From Candidatus Melainabacteria bacterium GWA2_34_9 (GTDB lineage: Bacteria; Cyanobacteriota; Vampirovibrionia; Gastranaerophilales; UBA9971), in contig MFRJ01000031.1 of the NCBI GenBank assembly GCA_001784535.1, positions 1 through 7,554 of the forward strand: DNA of 7,554 bases. Reading direction: 5' to 3'. Below, piece by piece: positions 1 through 5,141 of this stretch. Under the pieces are notes generated by a model, which saw nothing but the letters and a program-made list of their open reading frames with translations, was not told the origin of the DNA and searched no databases. Position 1 is the first letter of the stretch; every line of letters begins with the position of its first letter. The position numbers were made by a program, and so were the translations under genes.

Positions 1-872
1 ACTTGAGATGTTTCAGGAAGTATAAGAACAAATTCTTCGCCACCATAACGACATGCAACGTCAGAAGTTCTTGTTTTATTTGAAATTAAACTTCCCAGCT
101 CTTTTAAAATCACATCACCCGCATGATGACCGTAAGTATCATTTATTTTTTTGAAAAAGTCAATATCAAAAAGCGCAAGACTTAACTGTGTATTATGTCT
201 TTTAGCTCTTGAAAACTCTTCAGCAATTCTTCTGTTAAACTCTCGTCTGTTTATAAGACCGGTTAAAGCATCTGTTGTTGCCATATTATGAAGAACATCG
301 GCTTTATTTCCTGCAAATTCAATGACACTGTTAAATATTTTTACCAGATATGTTAATACCCCCATAACAGTAAGGAATGAAAGGGTTTTAGTTAATATAA
401 TATTTTGATTTGAGATTAAAAATTCTTTTTCAAACCAGCCAAAAACATTAGCAATAAATATTATAACCGTACAGCTAATAAAGATTTTCAATGACAACTT
501 TGTTTTTCCGTACGAAATACATTGAATAAGCGGAATTAATGAAAGAAATATATAATCACTATTCCCTGTAAATATTGTGAGAGAAACTATAATAACGGCT
601 GTAAGAATCGTATTAAACTCTGACAGATTTTCGCATGAATGTTGAGAAGACAAATCAGGCTTGCTGGTTACCCACAATAGTATTTCATTTGAAATTATAT
701 AAAGCCCGAGCATAATCCAACTCAATGAAAGAAGGATATGACAAACCATGCTTTGATTTCCGGAATCCTGTATTGAATAAATAAATAGATTTATAATTAT
801 TGCAATAGTCAAAAACCTATTAAACCTGAGTGTATGGGCAAGTCTTGTATTTATTTCACCATGCGCAAACAA
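1..872 (-). CDS. Membrane-anchored GGDEF diguanylate cyclase (partial, C-terminus beyond window)
   Basis: Predicted to make cyclic di-GMP from two GTP at the inner membrane. The 290 visible residues begin with about six hydrophobic segments (roughly 20-35, 42-60, 88-101, 107-121, 128-146 and 158-180), with no recognised sensor family. A GGDEF domain starts near 195 (TTDALTGLINRR). Its metal-binding FDID is at 235-238, NDTYGHHAGD at 244-253, and the catalytic GGEEF at 277-281. An RxxD inhibitory site (RTSD, 268-271) sits exactly five residues before GGEEF, so product feedback inhibition is expected. The start is a TTG at 870-872, preceded by GGAG (881-884) with an 8-nt spacer; a stop lies in frame a few codons upstream, and the first internal ATG would delete the first membrane helix. 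The gene runs off the left edge inside the GGDEF domain. The catalytic call is strong; the signal sensed is unknown. Confidence 0.93.
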   Translation of the reverse strand, partial: MFAHGEINTRLAHTLRFNRFLTIAIIINLFIYSIQDSGNQSMVCHILLSLSWIMLGLYIISNEILLWVTSKPDLSSQHSCENLSEFNTILTAVIIVSLTIFTGNSDYIFLSLIPLIQCISYGKTKLSLKIFISCTVIIFIANVFGWFEKEFLISNQNIILTKTLSFLTVMGVLTYLVKIFNSVIEFAGNKADVLHNMATTDALTGLINRREFNRRIAEEFSRAKRHNTQLSLALFDIDFFKKINDTYGHHAGDVILKELGSLISNKTRTSDVACRYGGEEFVLILPETSQ

Positions 873-929
873 TAATTTTTCTCCGAACTTTTTAATAAAC
901 GGGTTTAATATTTAATTTTATATTATTTT

Positions 930-957
930 TTGATTTCGTGCAGAACTTTAATATATT
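930..957 (+). promoter_or_regulatory. Candidate promoter of the CxxCxxCC gene
   Basis: TTGATT (930-935) and TATATT (952-957) are separated by 16 bp, giving a leader of roughly 85 nt before the ATG at 1048. The region is so AT-rich that such matches arise easily, so this is tentative. Confidence 0.3.
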
Positions 958-1017
958 TTAATATTTTTAAATTAGTTTAAAATGTATTAATGAATATTAA
1001 CCCAACTTGAATTTGTT

Positions 1018-1032
1018 TTCGAATTATTCGAA
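1018..1032. promoter_or_regulatory. Perfect palindrome in the leader of the CxxCxxCC gene
   Basis: TTCGAAT-T-ATTCGAA is a perfect 7-1-7 inverted repeat ending one base before the ribosome binding site AAGGAA (1034-1039). Its place in the leader would suit an operator that blocks elongation, or a small hairpin affecting translation. No regulator is identified, so the role is inferred only from position and symmetry. Confidence 0.35.
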
Positions 1033-1047
1033 TAAGGAAATTTAATA

Positions 1048-1527
1048 ATGATAAAACTTTGTCGAAAACAGGAATCTAAACCAAGATCGATAAGCAGTAT
1101 AAAAACTTTAATTAAATTTATTAAAAATATTTATTATGAAATAATGTCTAACTTTGTTCTGGAAAAAGTCAAATACGGAATAGAGGGGGAATGCTGTCAC
1201 TGTGGGGATTGCTGCCGTTTTATGTACAGCCTTGATATTTATACGGAAGAAGAATTTAATTTCTTAACAAATTTTTATCCAAAATATAAACGATTTAAAG
1301 TTATTGGCAAAGATGAATACGGAAATTTAATTCTTGCGTGCAAATTTATAGATGAAACCGGTCTTTGTCCTGATTATGAAAACAGGCTTGAAATGTGCAA
1401 AGATTACCCAAATCCGGCAAAAATAAAGGCAGGTGGACGACTTTATAAAAGATGCACCTATAAATTGATTCCCGAAAGAGAATTCGAAAGTTTTCTTTCT
1501 CCTGAAAAACAAAGAAGAAGGGTGTAA
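1048..1527 (+). CDS. CxxCxxCC-motif (YkgJ/UPF0153-type) putative metal-binding protein
   Basis: A 159-aa cysteine-rich protein. The signature is C49-x2-C52-G-x-C55-C56, followed by C98, C107 with a Y-x2-R (110-113), C117-x2-YP (120-121) and C136. This order matches the CxxCxxCC family, annotated as a putative zinc- or iron-chelating domain; its biochemical role is not established. C49/C50 and C55/C56 are adjacent pairs. The first 33 residues are basic and amphipathic (MIKLCRKQESK...), lie outside the family core and could bind membrane or nucleic acid. An internal ATG at 1144 would give a core-only form, but the first ATG has a good AAGGAA site (1034-1039) 8 nt upstream, so I chose it. The stop codon lies in the loop of the terminator hairpin, and the last arginine codons form its stem. 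The next gene is convergent. Confidence 0.85.
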   Translation: MIKLCRKQESKPRSISSIKTLIKFIKNIYYEIMSNFVLEKVKYGIEGECCHCGDCCRFMYSLDIYTEEEFNFLTNFYPKYKRFKVIGKDEYGNLILACKFIDETGLCPDYENRLEMCKDYPNPAKIKAGGRLYKRCTYKLIPEREFESFLSPEKQRRRV

Positions 1528-1542
1528 ATAGCCTTCTTCTTT
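1511..1542. terminator. Bidirectional terminator between convergent genes
   Basis: AAAGAAGAAGG (1511-1521) and CCTTCTTCTTT (1532-1542) form a perfect 11-bp stem with a 10-nt loop that contains the stop codon of the upstream plus-strand gene. On the minus strand the stem is followed by GTTTTTC; on the plus strand by AAAAATTTTATT. It can therefore end both the CxxCxxCC gene and the convergent small gene. Confidence 0.75.
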
Positions 1543-1581
1543 AAAAATTTTATTCTACTTTCCGTCTCTAATTAATTCCTT

Positions 1582-1740
1582 TTAAATAGGATAAACAGTA
1601 ACACCTTTTTCTCTCATATAATGAATATAACTGTGGAGCGCTGTTAAATTAAGATTTGATTTTCTTTTTTCTGTTTCATACTTTGAATTGGTTGTTTTGA
1701 CTGCGGCTGAAGAAAGATCATGAAAAAGTTGTTCTCTCAT
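1582..1740 (-). CDS. Small hypothetical protein (52 aa)
   Basis: I do not recognise this gene. From the ATG at 1738-1740 it encodes 52 residues, starting MREQLFHDLSSAAVK and ending MREKGVTVYPI, with TAA at 1582-1584. It is polar and charged, probably mostly helical, with no cysteine, membrane segment or signal peptide. A longer 58-aa form begins at the ATG 1756-1758 (adding MSEYFQ), but that start has no Shine-Dalgarno sequence, whereas the 1740 start has GGAG ending 9 nt upstream, so I prefer it. A stop codon lies in frame three codons before the longer start. The gene is convergent with the CxxCxxCC gene and shares its hairpin terminator. That terminator, the site at the start and the protein-like composition support a real gene; conservation cannot be judged from the window alone. 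Confidence 0.6.
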   Translation of the reverse strand: MREQLFHDLSSAAVKTTNSKYETEKRKSNLNLTALHSYIHYMREKGVTVYPI

Positions 1741-1807
1741 TTGAAAATACTCCGACATTTTTTGTTAAAAGTACTAACCAAAATAAACTTAGAGTTTTAC
1801 TAAATTT

Positions 1808-1813
1808 ACCTCC
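1808..1813 (-). promoter_or_regulatory. Orphan consensus Shine-Dalgarno sequence
   Basis: On the minus strand AAAAGGAGGT is a full match to the 16S rRNA tail, stronger than any ribosome binding site used by the genes here. No ATG, GTG or TTG lies at a usable distance; the next gene start is about 49-67 nt downstream. It may be a ribosome standby site in the small gene's leader, or part of the element repeated at 5056-5071. Confidence 0.4.
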
Positions 1814-1845
1814 TTTTCATTTAAATTATCTTTTGTGGACAACTA

Positions 1846-1886
1846 TAAAATAATAATTTTATTTATCTTAATAAATTATTATTTTA
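1846..1886. repeat. Perfect 14-bp AT-only inverted repeat
   Basis: TAAAATAATAATTT (1846-1859) and AAATTATTATTTTA (1873-1886) are exact reverse complements around a 13-nt spacer. Having no G or C pairs, it would make a weak RNA hairpin and lacks terminator character. It could be a protein-binding site or a chance product of the base composition. Confidence 0.45.
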
Positions 1887-2163
1887 ATGAAACTCGTTTT
1901 TTAAATTTTTCTGAAAATTACATTTAAAAACTTAACAAGAAAGCGAAAAAATGTTTCTAAATTATATAATTTTTTTTAAAAAAAATAAAGAAAAACTTTT
2001 TTAATTTTTCAAAAATCGATTGTTAAATTTTGTTAAAGCATGGTAGCAGTTTTGTAACTTTTTTTCTTGGTTTATTTAAACTATTTAAAAGAGGGTTAGT
2101 CAAAAAAAATTTAGAGTCAAAAACAACAATTTATTTAAATTCATCTTCGCATATTTATTAAAT

Positions 2164-2169
2164 TATAAG
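2164..2169 (+). promoter_or_regulatory. Possible -10 element of the small membrane protein gene
   Basis: TATAAG lies 18 bp after a poor -35 match (TTCATC, 2140-2145) and would give a leader of about 19 nt before the ATG at 2195. Only the -10 is a reasonable match. Confidence 0.2.
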
Positions 2170-2194
2170 AGTTTTTAGTTACAGGGAGAATGCT

Positions 2195-2548
2195 ATGTCC
2201 GTAAGCTTTCATTCAAATCTTACTGCAAATCAGAGAGTTGCTTTCCAAAAAAATCATGAAAAAAGTTCTCATTCTTACTTTGGATCGACAGTAAAAGGCG
2301 CATTAACAGGTGGTGTTATTGGAGCAGGCGTTGCAGCTGCTACAAAAAAAATTGCAGCTATAGAAGTTCCAACAGACAGCGTTACTCTTAGCAAATTAAA
2401 AAACACAACAGAAAACTTCTTAGGAAAAACACCCGTTAAAAAGTTTGCACATATCGGAGCAGTAATAGGTGCATTATCCTTAATCGTGCATGCGGTCAAA
2501 AGCAAAAAAATTGAAGCTGAGGCAGAAAAACTTAAACCTGTATCATAG
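2195..2548 (+). CDS. Small glycine-zipper double-helix membrane protein, hypothetical
   Basis: I do not recognise the family. The 117-aa product has a polar N-terminus (1-30), a first hydrophobic helix at about 33-56 built on small residues (GALTGGVIGAGVAAA, a glycine-zipper pattern), a polar linker (57-82), a second hydrophobic segment at about 84-101 (FAHIGAVIGALSLIVHAV) and a lysine/glutamate-rich tail. This suggests a helical hairpin that packs tightly and may oligomerise in a membrane. There are no cysteines, no catalytic motif and no cleavable signal. GGGAG (2184-2188) sits 6 nt before the ATG and fixes this start over the overlapping ATG at 2190, which stops after four codons. The gene is monocistronic, bounded by a long AT-rich region and a strong terminator. 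Possible roles (structural membrane protein, toxin-like peptide) are guesses. Confidence 0.8.
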   Translation: MSVSFHSNLTANQRVAFQKNHEKSSHSYFGSTVKGALTGGVIGAGVAAATKKIAAIEVPTDSVTLSKLKNTTENFLGKTPVKKFAHIGAVIGALSLIVHAVKSKKIEAEAEKLKPVS

Positions 2549-2565
2549 ATTTTTAAATTTATAAC

Positions 2566-2595
2566 AAAAGCCCTGATTTTAAAGTCAGGGCTTTT
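2566..2595. terminator. Strong intrinsic terminator, plus strand, possibly bidirectional
   Basis: AAAAGCCCTGA (2566-2576) pairs perfectly with TCAGGGCTTTT (2585-2595), with an 8-nt loop and a following T-rich tail (TTTTTGTTTTTAATTTT). It ends the small membrane protein gene and lies just past the stop of the convergent minus-strand aminotransferase-like gene. In that direction the stem ends in CTTTT but the tail is weaker. Confidence 0.9.
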
Positions 2596-2608
2596 TGTTT
2601 TTAATTTT

Positions 2609-3751
2609 CTATTTCATCCTGTCAAATTTGGCGAGCCGATCAAAAATTTCGTCAAAAACAGAAATAAAATAATCTGTTTCCTCTTTTTTAATGTTATATG
2701 GAGGGGAAAGTATAATCCTGTTATCACTAAGTGTATCCAATATAACTCCTTTATCAAAAGCTTCTCTCGCAAATTCATAAGCAGAAATATCCACAACTAA
2801 AGTAAAAAACATACCTGACGAATAATAATCAACAAGACTTATGTGTGTTTCTGACAATTCTCCAAGCTTTTTAGCTATATATTCTATATTTGAAGTTATA
2901 ACTTCATTAATTTTATTTGTCTGAAAATTTTGAATTAATTCACACGCGGCACTATAAGCAGGAGAATAAATTCCTGATTTTGATTCAAAACCTTCTGCTT
3001 GGGGAACTTTTTCTGAGGCTACAAGCGTACTAAAAGGAAACCCTTGACTTAATCCTTTTGAAACAATGAGAATATCGGGCTTAATTTCTTGATTATAATT
3101 AAACAAGCCTTTGTTTAGCCTAAAAGGGGCTGTATTTGCACAATCAAAAACAAGCAGTGCATTGTTTCTATCACATAATTTTCTTACTTCCCTTAAGTAT
3201 TCTTCTTCTGCAAAAACAAATTCATCTGTTTTTTGCACAAGCTGGATTATAACAGCTCCTACAGAGCGGGAAAACAATGTTTTTAGCAAAGAATCCTTAT
3301 TTACAGGTATTGATTCTGTTTTAATCTTTTTTATTTCGTACAAGTCTTTGTCAGCCGTAATTGAAGACAAAAGAACCTTGTCTTTGCCTGTATTATTAAG
3401 ATGAATATTTATCAATTTACCAGATAAGTTATATACTTCTTGCAAATTTGATGAGAAATATGCTTTTTCTAATCCTGTTGATGATTTTAAAACTTCTACC
3501 AGTTTTAATGAATCATAAGAATTAAACAATTCAGAATCCAAAAAACGATTTTCATTTTGAATATTTACATTTGAATACCCGAGAGGATTATTTTCCCTGT
3601 TTGAAGTCAAATCCAAATATTTTTTTCCATTCACATCATACAAATAAGAATTTGCCGCTTTTTTTACGGTAAGCGGCAATGGGAAAGAGGGAAATTTTTC
3701 TTTTTCCTCTATGTGTTCAAGTATTTTATCGTCAAATTTGTCGTCAAACAT
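2609..3751 (-). CDS. Degenerate class-III (acetylornithine-type fold) aminotransferase-like PLP protein
   Basis: The 380-aa product follows the class-III aminotransferase plan: an N-terminal strand pair (YLYDVNGKKYLDL, 36-48), D203 in LLVFDCANT where the family has DEVQ (the Asp contacts the PLP ring nitrogen), K232 in ILIVSKGLSQGFP (the PLP Schiff-base lysine), and R345 in NRIILSPPY (the substrate-carboxylate arginine). Several cofactor-holding motifs are eroded. The phosphate-binding G-(A/T)-E-A is replaced by SSNLQEV (100-106), the YHG/FHG aromatic motif after residue 120 is absent, EPVQGEGG reads QLVQKTDEF (170-178), and the usual HGSTFGGNP threonine region reads SGIYSPAYSA (259-268). The frame is intact, so this is a divergent or repurposed protein rather than a simple pseudogene. 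It lies 50 nt after rsgA on the same strand and may be co-transcribed, although a promoter-like element abuts its start. Substrate unknown. Confidence 0.85.
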   Translation of the reverse strand: MFDDKFDDKILEHIEEKEKFPSFPLPLTVKKAANSYLYDVNGKKYLDLTSNRENNPLGYSNVNIQNENRFLDSELFNSYDSLKLVEVLKSSTGLEKAYFSSNLQEVYNLSGKLINIHLNNTGKDKVLLSSITADKDLYEIKKIKTESIPVNKDSLLKTLFSRSVGAVIIQLVQKTDEFVFAEEEYLREVRKLCDRNNALLVFDCANTAPFRLNKGLFNYNQEIKPDILIVSKGLSQGFPFSTLVASEKVPQAEGFESKSGIYSPAYSAACELIQNFQTNKINEVITSNIEYIAKKLGELSETHISLVDYYSSGMFFTLVVDISAYEFAREAFDKGVILDTLSDNRIILSPPYNIKKEETDYFISVFDEIFDRLAKFDRMK

Positions 3752-3757
3752 TTGCTT

Positions 3758-3766
3758 ATTATAACA
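3758..3766 (-). promoter_or_regulatory. Extended -10 promoter directly before the aminotransferase-like gene
   Basis: On the minus strand TGTTATAAT is an exact extended -10 (TG-n-TATAAT). Only six bases separate it from the ATG at 3751, so transcription would begin at or next to the start codon, giving a leaderless mRNA. There is no Shine-Dalgarno sequence before this start. A TTGACA at 3792-3797 is 28 bp from the -10, too far to pair with it. Confidence 0.5.
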
Positions 3767-3801
3767 TGTGAATTTTTTAATAAGACATTTATGTCAAGAC
3801 A

Positions 3802-4863
3802 TTATTTCTTTTTAAGTTCTTTGATTTGTTTATGGATATTTTTCCATTTTTTTCTTTCTATTTGAGATGATTTTTGATTTTGTCTTTTGGTTAAATAATC
3901 AAGCTCATTTTTCATTTTTGCATAACTTTCATACCTGTTTTTCTCCAATAAACCTTGAGAAATAGCTTTTTTGACAGCACATTCCGGTTCTGAACCATGT
4001 TTACAGTCAGTAAAACGGCAGTTTTTCGCAAGAGTTTCTATATCATCAAAATATTGGCTCAGTCCATCATCTGCATTCCATAGCTGTAGTTCTCTCATTC
4101 CTGGAGTATCGATGATTAAACCGCCGTCAGGTAAAACATATAAATGTCTGTTTGTAGTAGTATGTTTGCCTTTATCGATATTATTACGAAGTTCTCCTAT
4201 TGTTAATAGGTCTTCTCCGATTAATTTATTAATAAGAGTAGATTTCCCGACACCTGAAGAACCTACTAACGCTATGGTACTTCCTATTGTAAGATATTGT
4301 TTCAGAAGTTCTATTCCTTGATTTAACACGTTACTGATAAAATGTATTCTTGTGCCGAAGGCAATAGATTCAACCTCATATAAAATTTCATCCAAATTAT
4401 TGCATAAATCAGATTTTGTAAGGATAATAACAGGATTTACTCCGCTATTCCACACCATTGTTAAATAACGCTCGATTCGTCTTGGATTAAAATCGTAATT
4501 TAGAGAACTTACGATAAATACAGTATCAATATTTGCGGCTAATATTTGTTCTTGAGTTTCACTACCGGCTATTTTACGGGAAAATTTGTTTTTTCTGGGT
4601 AAAATATTCTGAATTATTGCTTTATTTTCATTTGTGATTTTTTCAAAAATAACCCAATCTCCAACGGCAGGAAAATATTCCCGATTAGCGCCATTGTTTC
4701 TTAATTTTCCGCTTATAACAGCTGATAATTCTCCATATTCAGAAAGTATCATGTAACAGTTTTTGTTTTCGCAACAAATTCTGCCAACATTTAAACTATG
4801 TTGCTCAAATGCCTTTAAATGCTTTTCAAAAAAAACATTCCAGCCTAAATTATTTAAATCCAT
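3802..4863 (-). CDS. rsgA: RsgA (YjeQ-type) small-ribosomal-subunit assembly GTPase
   Basis: A 353-aa circularly permuted GTPase that checks late 30S subunit maturation and leaves the subunit on GTP hydrolysis. An N-terminal OB-fold (about 24-100) is followed by the GTPase motifs in permuted order: G4 as TKSD (149-152), G5 near HFISN (174-178), G1/P-loop GSSGVGKS (201-208), the switch threonines KHTTTNRH (233-240) and G3 DTPGMREL (252-259). A zinc finger follows: C282, C287, H289 and C295. The tail (326-353) is lysine/arginine-rich and suits rRNA contact. Length is typical. The N-terminal LGWN..FF and SGKLR are known from the RsgA variant common in Firmicutes-like genomes. AGAGGA (4873-4878) lies 9 nt before the ATG. 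Transcription probably starts near 5007, leaving a leader of about 140 nt with alternative hairpins. All catalytic motifs are intact. Confidence 0.97.
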   Translation of the reverse strand: MDLNNLGWNVFFEKHLKAFEQHSLNVGRICCENKNCYMILSEYGELSAVISGKLRNNGANREYFPAVGDWVIFEKITNENKAIIQNILPRKNKFSRKIAGSETQEQILAANIDTVFIVSSLNYDFNPRRIERYLTMVWNSGVNPVIILTKSDLCNNLDEILYEVESIAFGTRIHFISNVLNQGIELLKQYLTIGSTIALVGSSGVGKSTLINKLIGEDLLTIGELRNNIDKGKHTTTNRHLYVLPDGGLIIDTPGMRELQLWNADDGLSQYFDDIETLAKNCRFTDCKHGSEPECAVKKAISQGLLEKNRYESYAKMKNELDYLTKRQNQKSSQIERKKWKNIHKQIKELKKK

Positions 4864-4899
4864 TATTAAGATTCCTCTTTTTACTATTTACACAATAGC

Positions 4900-4955
4900 C
4901 GCAGAAGAATCATTTTTTAAAAATTTTGATTCTGCGACTAACTAAAAGCAGAATC
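4900..4955 (-). promoter_or_regulatory. Mutually exclusive hairpins in the rsgA leader
   Basis: Plus-strand arm GATTCTGC (4928-4935) pairs perfectly with GCAGAATC (4948-4955). The same arm, extended to TGATTCTGCG (4927-4936), can pair instead with CGCAGA-AGA-ATCA (4900-4912, 3-nt bulge). In the minus-strand rsgA leader this gives three arms with a shared middle one, the layout of a switch. Neither hairpin covers the ribosome binding site, and no U-tract follows, so a role is only suggested. Confidence 0.35.
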
Positions 4956-5013
4956 TGTAACAATATCCTTTTTGTACAAAAAATTACCTTTTTAATTTTG
5001 TAAATATACTAAC

Positions 5014-5041
5014 ATTATAATTGTTTTTATAATTTTTACAA
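5014..5041 (-). promoter_or_regulatory. Promoter of rsgA
   Basis: On the minus strand TTGTAA (plus positions 5036-5041) and a perfect TATAAT (5014-5019) are spaced by 16 bp. Predicted transcription starts near 5007, inside a copy of the ArsR half-site (5003-5012). The promoter also contains the inverted repeat ATTATAA/TTATAAT (5014-5020 and 5027-5033), which may be incidental. Confidence 0.55.
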
Positions 5042-5055
5042 GGTTAAAATATTTA

Positions 5056-5071
5056 TACTAAATACCTCCTT
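5056..5071. repeat. TACTAAAT-ACCTCCTT element, second copy at 1798-1815
   Basis: TACTAAATACCTCCTT occurs here and again at 1798-1815 with two extra T residues (1806-1807) in the middle. Here its 3' end overlaps the -35 of the arsR promoter. On the opposite strand both copies read as a consensus GGAGGT with no start codon nearby. Confidence 0.35.
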
Positions 5072-5097
5072 GACAAATCCCTAAAAATTGATATCAT
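5070..5097 (+). promoter_or_regulatory. Promoter of the arsR-ferredoxin-reductase operon
   Basis: A perfect TTGACA -35 (5070-5075), a 16-bp spacer and a TATCAT -10 (5092-5097). The palindrome that follows begins at the last base of the -10, so a bound repressor would block RNA polymerase. The leader is about 35-40 nt. Confidence 0.75.
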
Positions 5098-5122
5098 ATT
5101 AGTATATTCTAATATACTAATA
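5097..5122. promoter_or_regulatory. ArsR-type operator palindrome
   Basis: A perfect inverted repeat with 12-bp arms (5097-5108 and 5111-5122; core ATTAGTATATT / AATATACTAAT) around a 2-bp centre. It covers the transcription start of the operon whose first gene encodes an ArsR repressor, so autoregulation is the natural reading. Half-site copies (TATACTAA) also lie at 5005-5012 and 5054-5061. Confidence 0.75.
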
Positions 5123-5141
5123 AACAAAAATAGAGGCTATT

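Larger units (their letters stand above)
1759..2194. other. AT-rich intergenic region (436 nt), no gene seen
   Basis: All frames on both strands are broken by stops, and I found no tRNA-like or other structured RNA. It must hold the promoters of the divergent small genes at either side. Notable contents are an orphan GGAGGT (minus strand, 1808-1813), a perfect 14-bp AT inverted repeat (1846-1886), a T8A8 tract (1970-1985) followed by further A/T runs, a direct repeat of TTGTTAAA one helical turn apart (2020-2027 and 2030-2037), and AGTCAAAAA twice (2098-2106 and 2115-2123). Phased A/T tracts suggest curved DNA upstream of the gene at 2195. Confidence 0.7.

Noticed and set aside
1327..1512. 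Open frame on the minus strand inside the CxxCxxCC gene
   Set aside because: It mirrors a well-supported cysteine-motif gene, and its product has no recognisable pattern.
1834..1842. TGTGGACAA, one mismatch from a DnaA box, beside an AT-rich block: possible replication origin
   Set aside because: It is a single imperfect box with no cluster of others nearby, and none of the usual origin neighbours (dnaA, dnaN, gidA/mnmG) is present.
1970..1985. T8A8 tract as a transcription terminator
   Set aside because: There is no GC-containing stem, and no gene ends nearby on either strand.
1762..2037. Four scattered copies of TTGTTAA as an array of operator sites
   Set aside because: The same heptamer also occurs inside rsgA, spacing is irregular apart from one pair, and it is common in AT-rich sequence.
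2190..2192. Alternative ATG five bases before the chosen start of the small membrane-protein gene
   Set aside because: Its frame stops after four codons and the GGGAG spacing to it is too short.
3111..3404. Plus-strand open frame inside the aminotransferase-like gene
   Set aside because: Antisense shadow; the opposite strand carries clear family motifs over the same bases.
3792..3797. Perfect TTGACA on the minus strand upstream of the aminotransferase-like gene
   Set aside because: It is 28 bp from the TATAAT, far outside the working spacer range, and no alternative -10 lies 15-19 bp from it.
3971..4321. Plus-strand open frame inside rsgA
   Set aside because: Antisense shadow of the RsgA zinc finger, G3 and P-loop region.
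4969..4982. Palindrome TTTTTGTACAAAAA between rsgA and arsR
   Set aside because: Only 14 bp with a self-complementary GTAC centre flanked by homopolymers; expected by chance in such AT-rich DNA and not placed on a promoter element.
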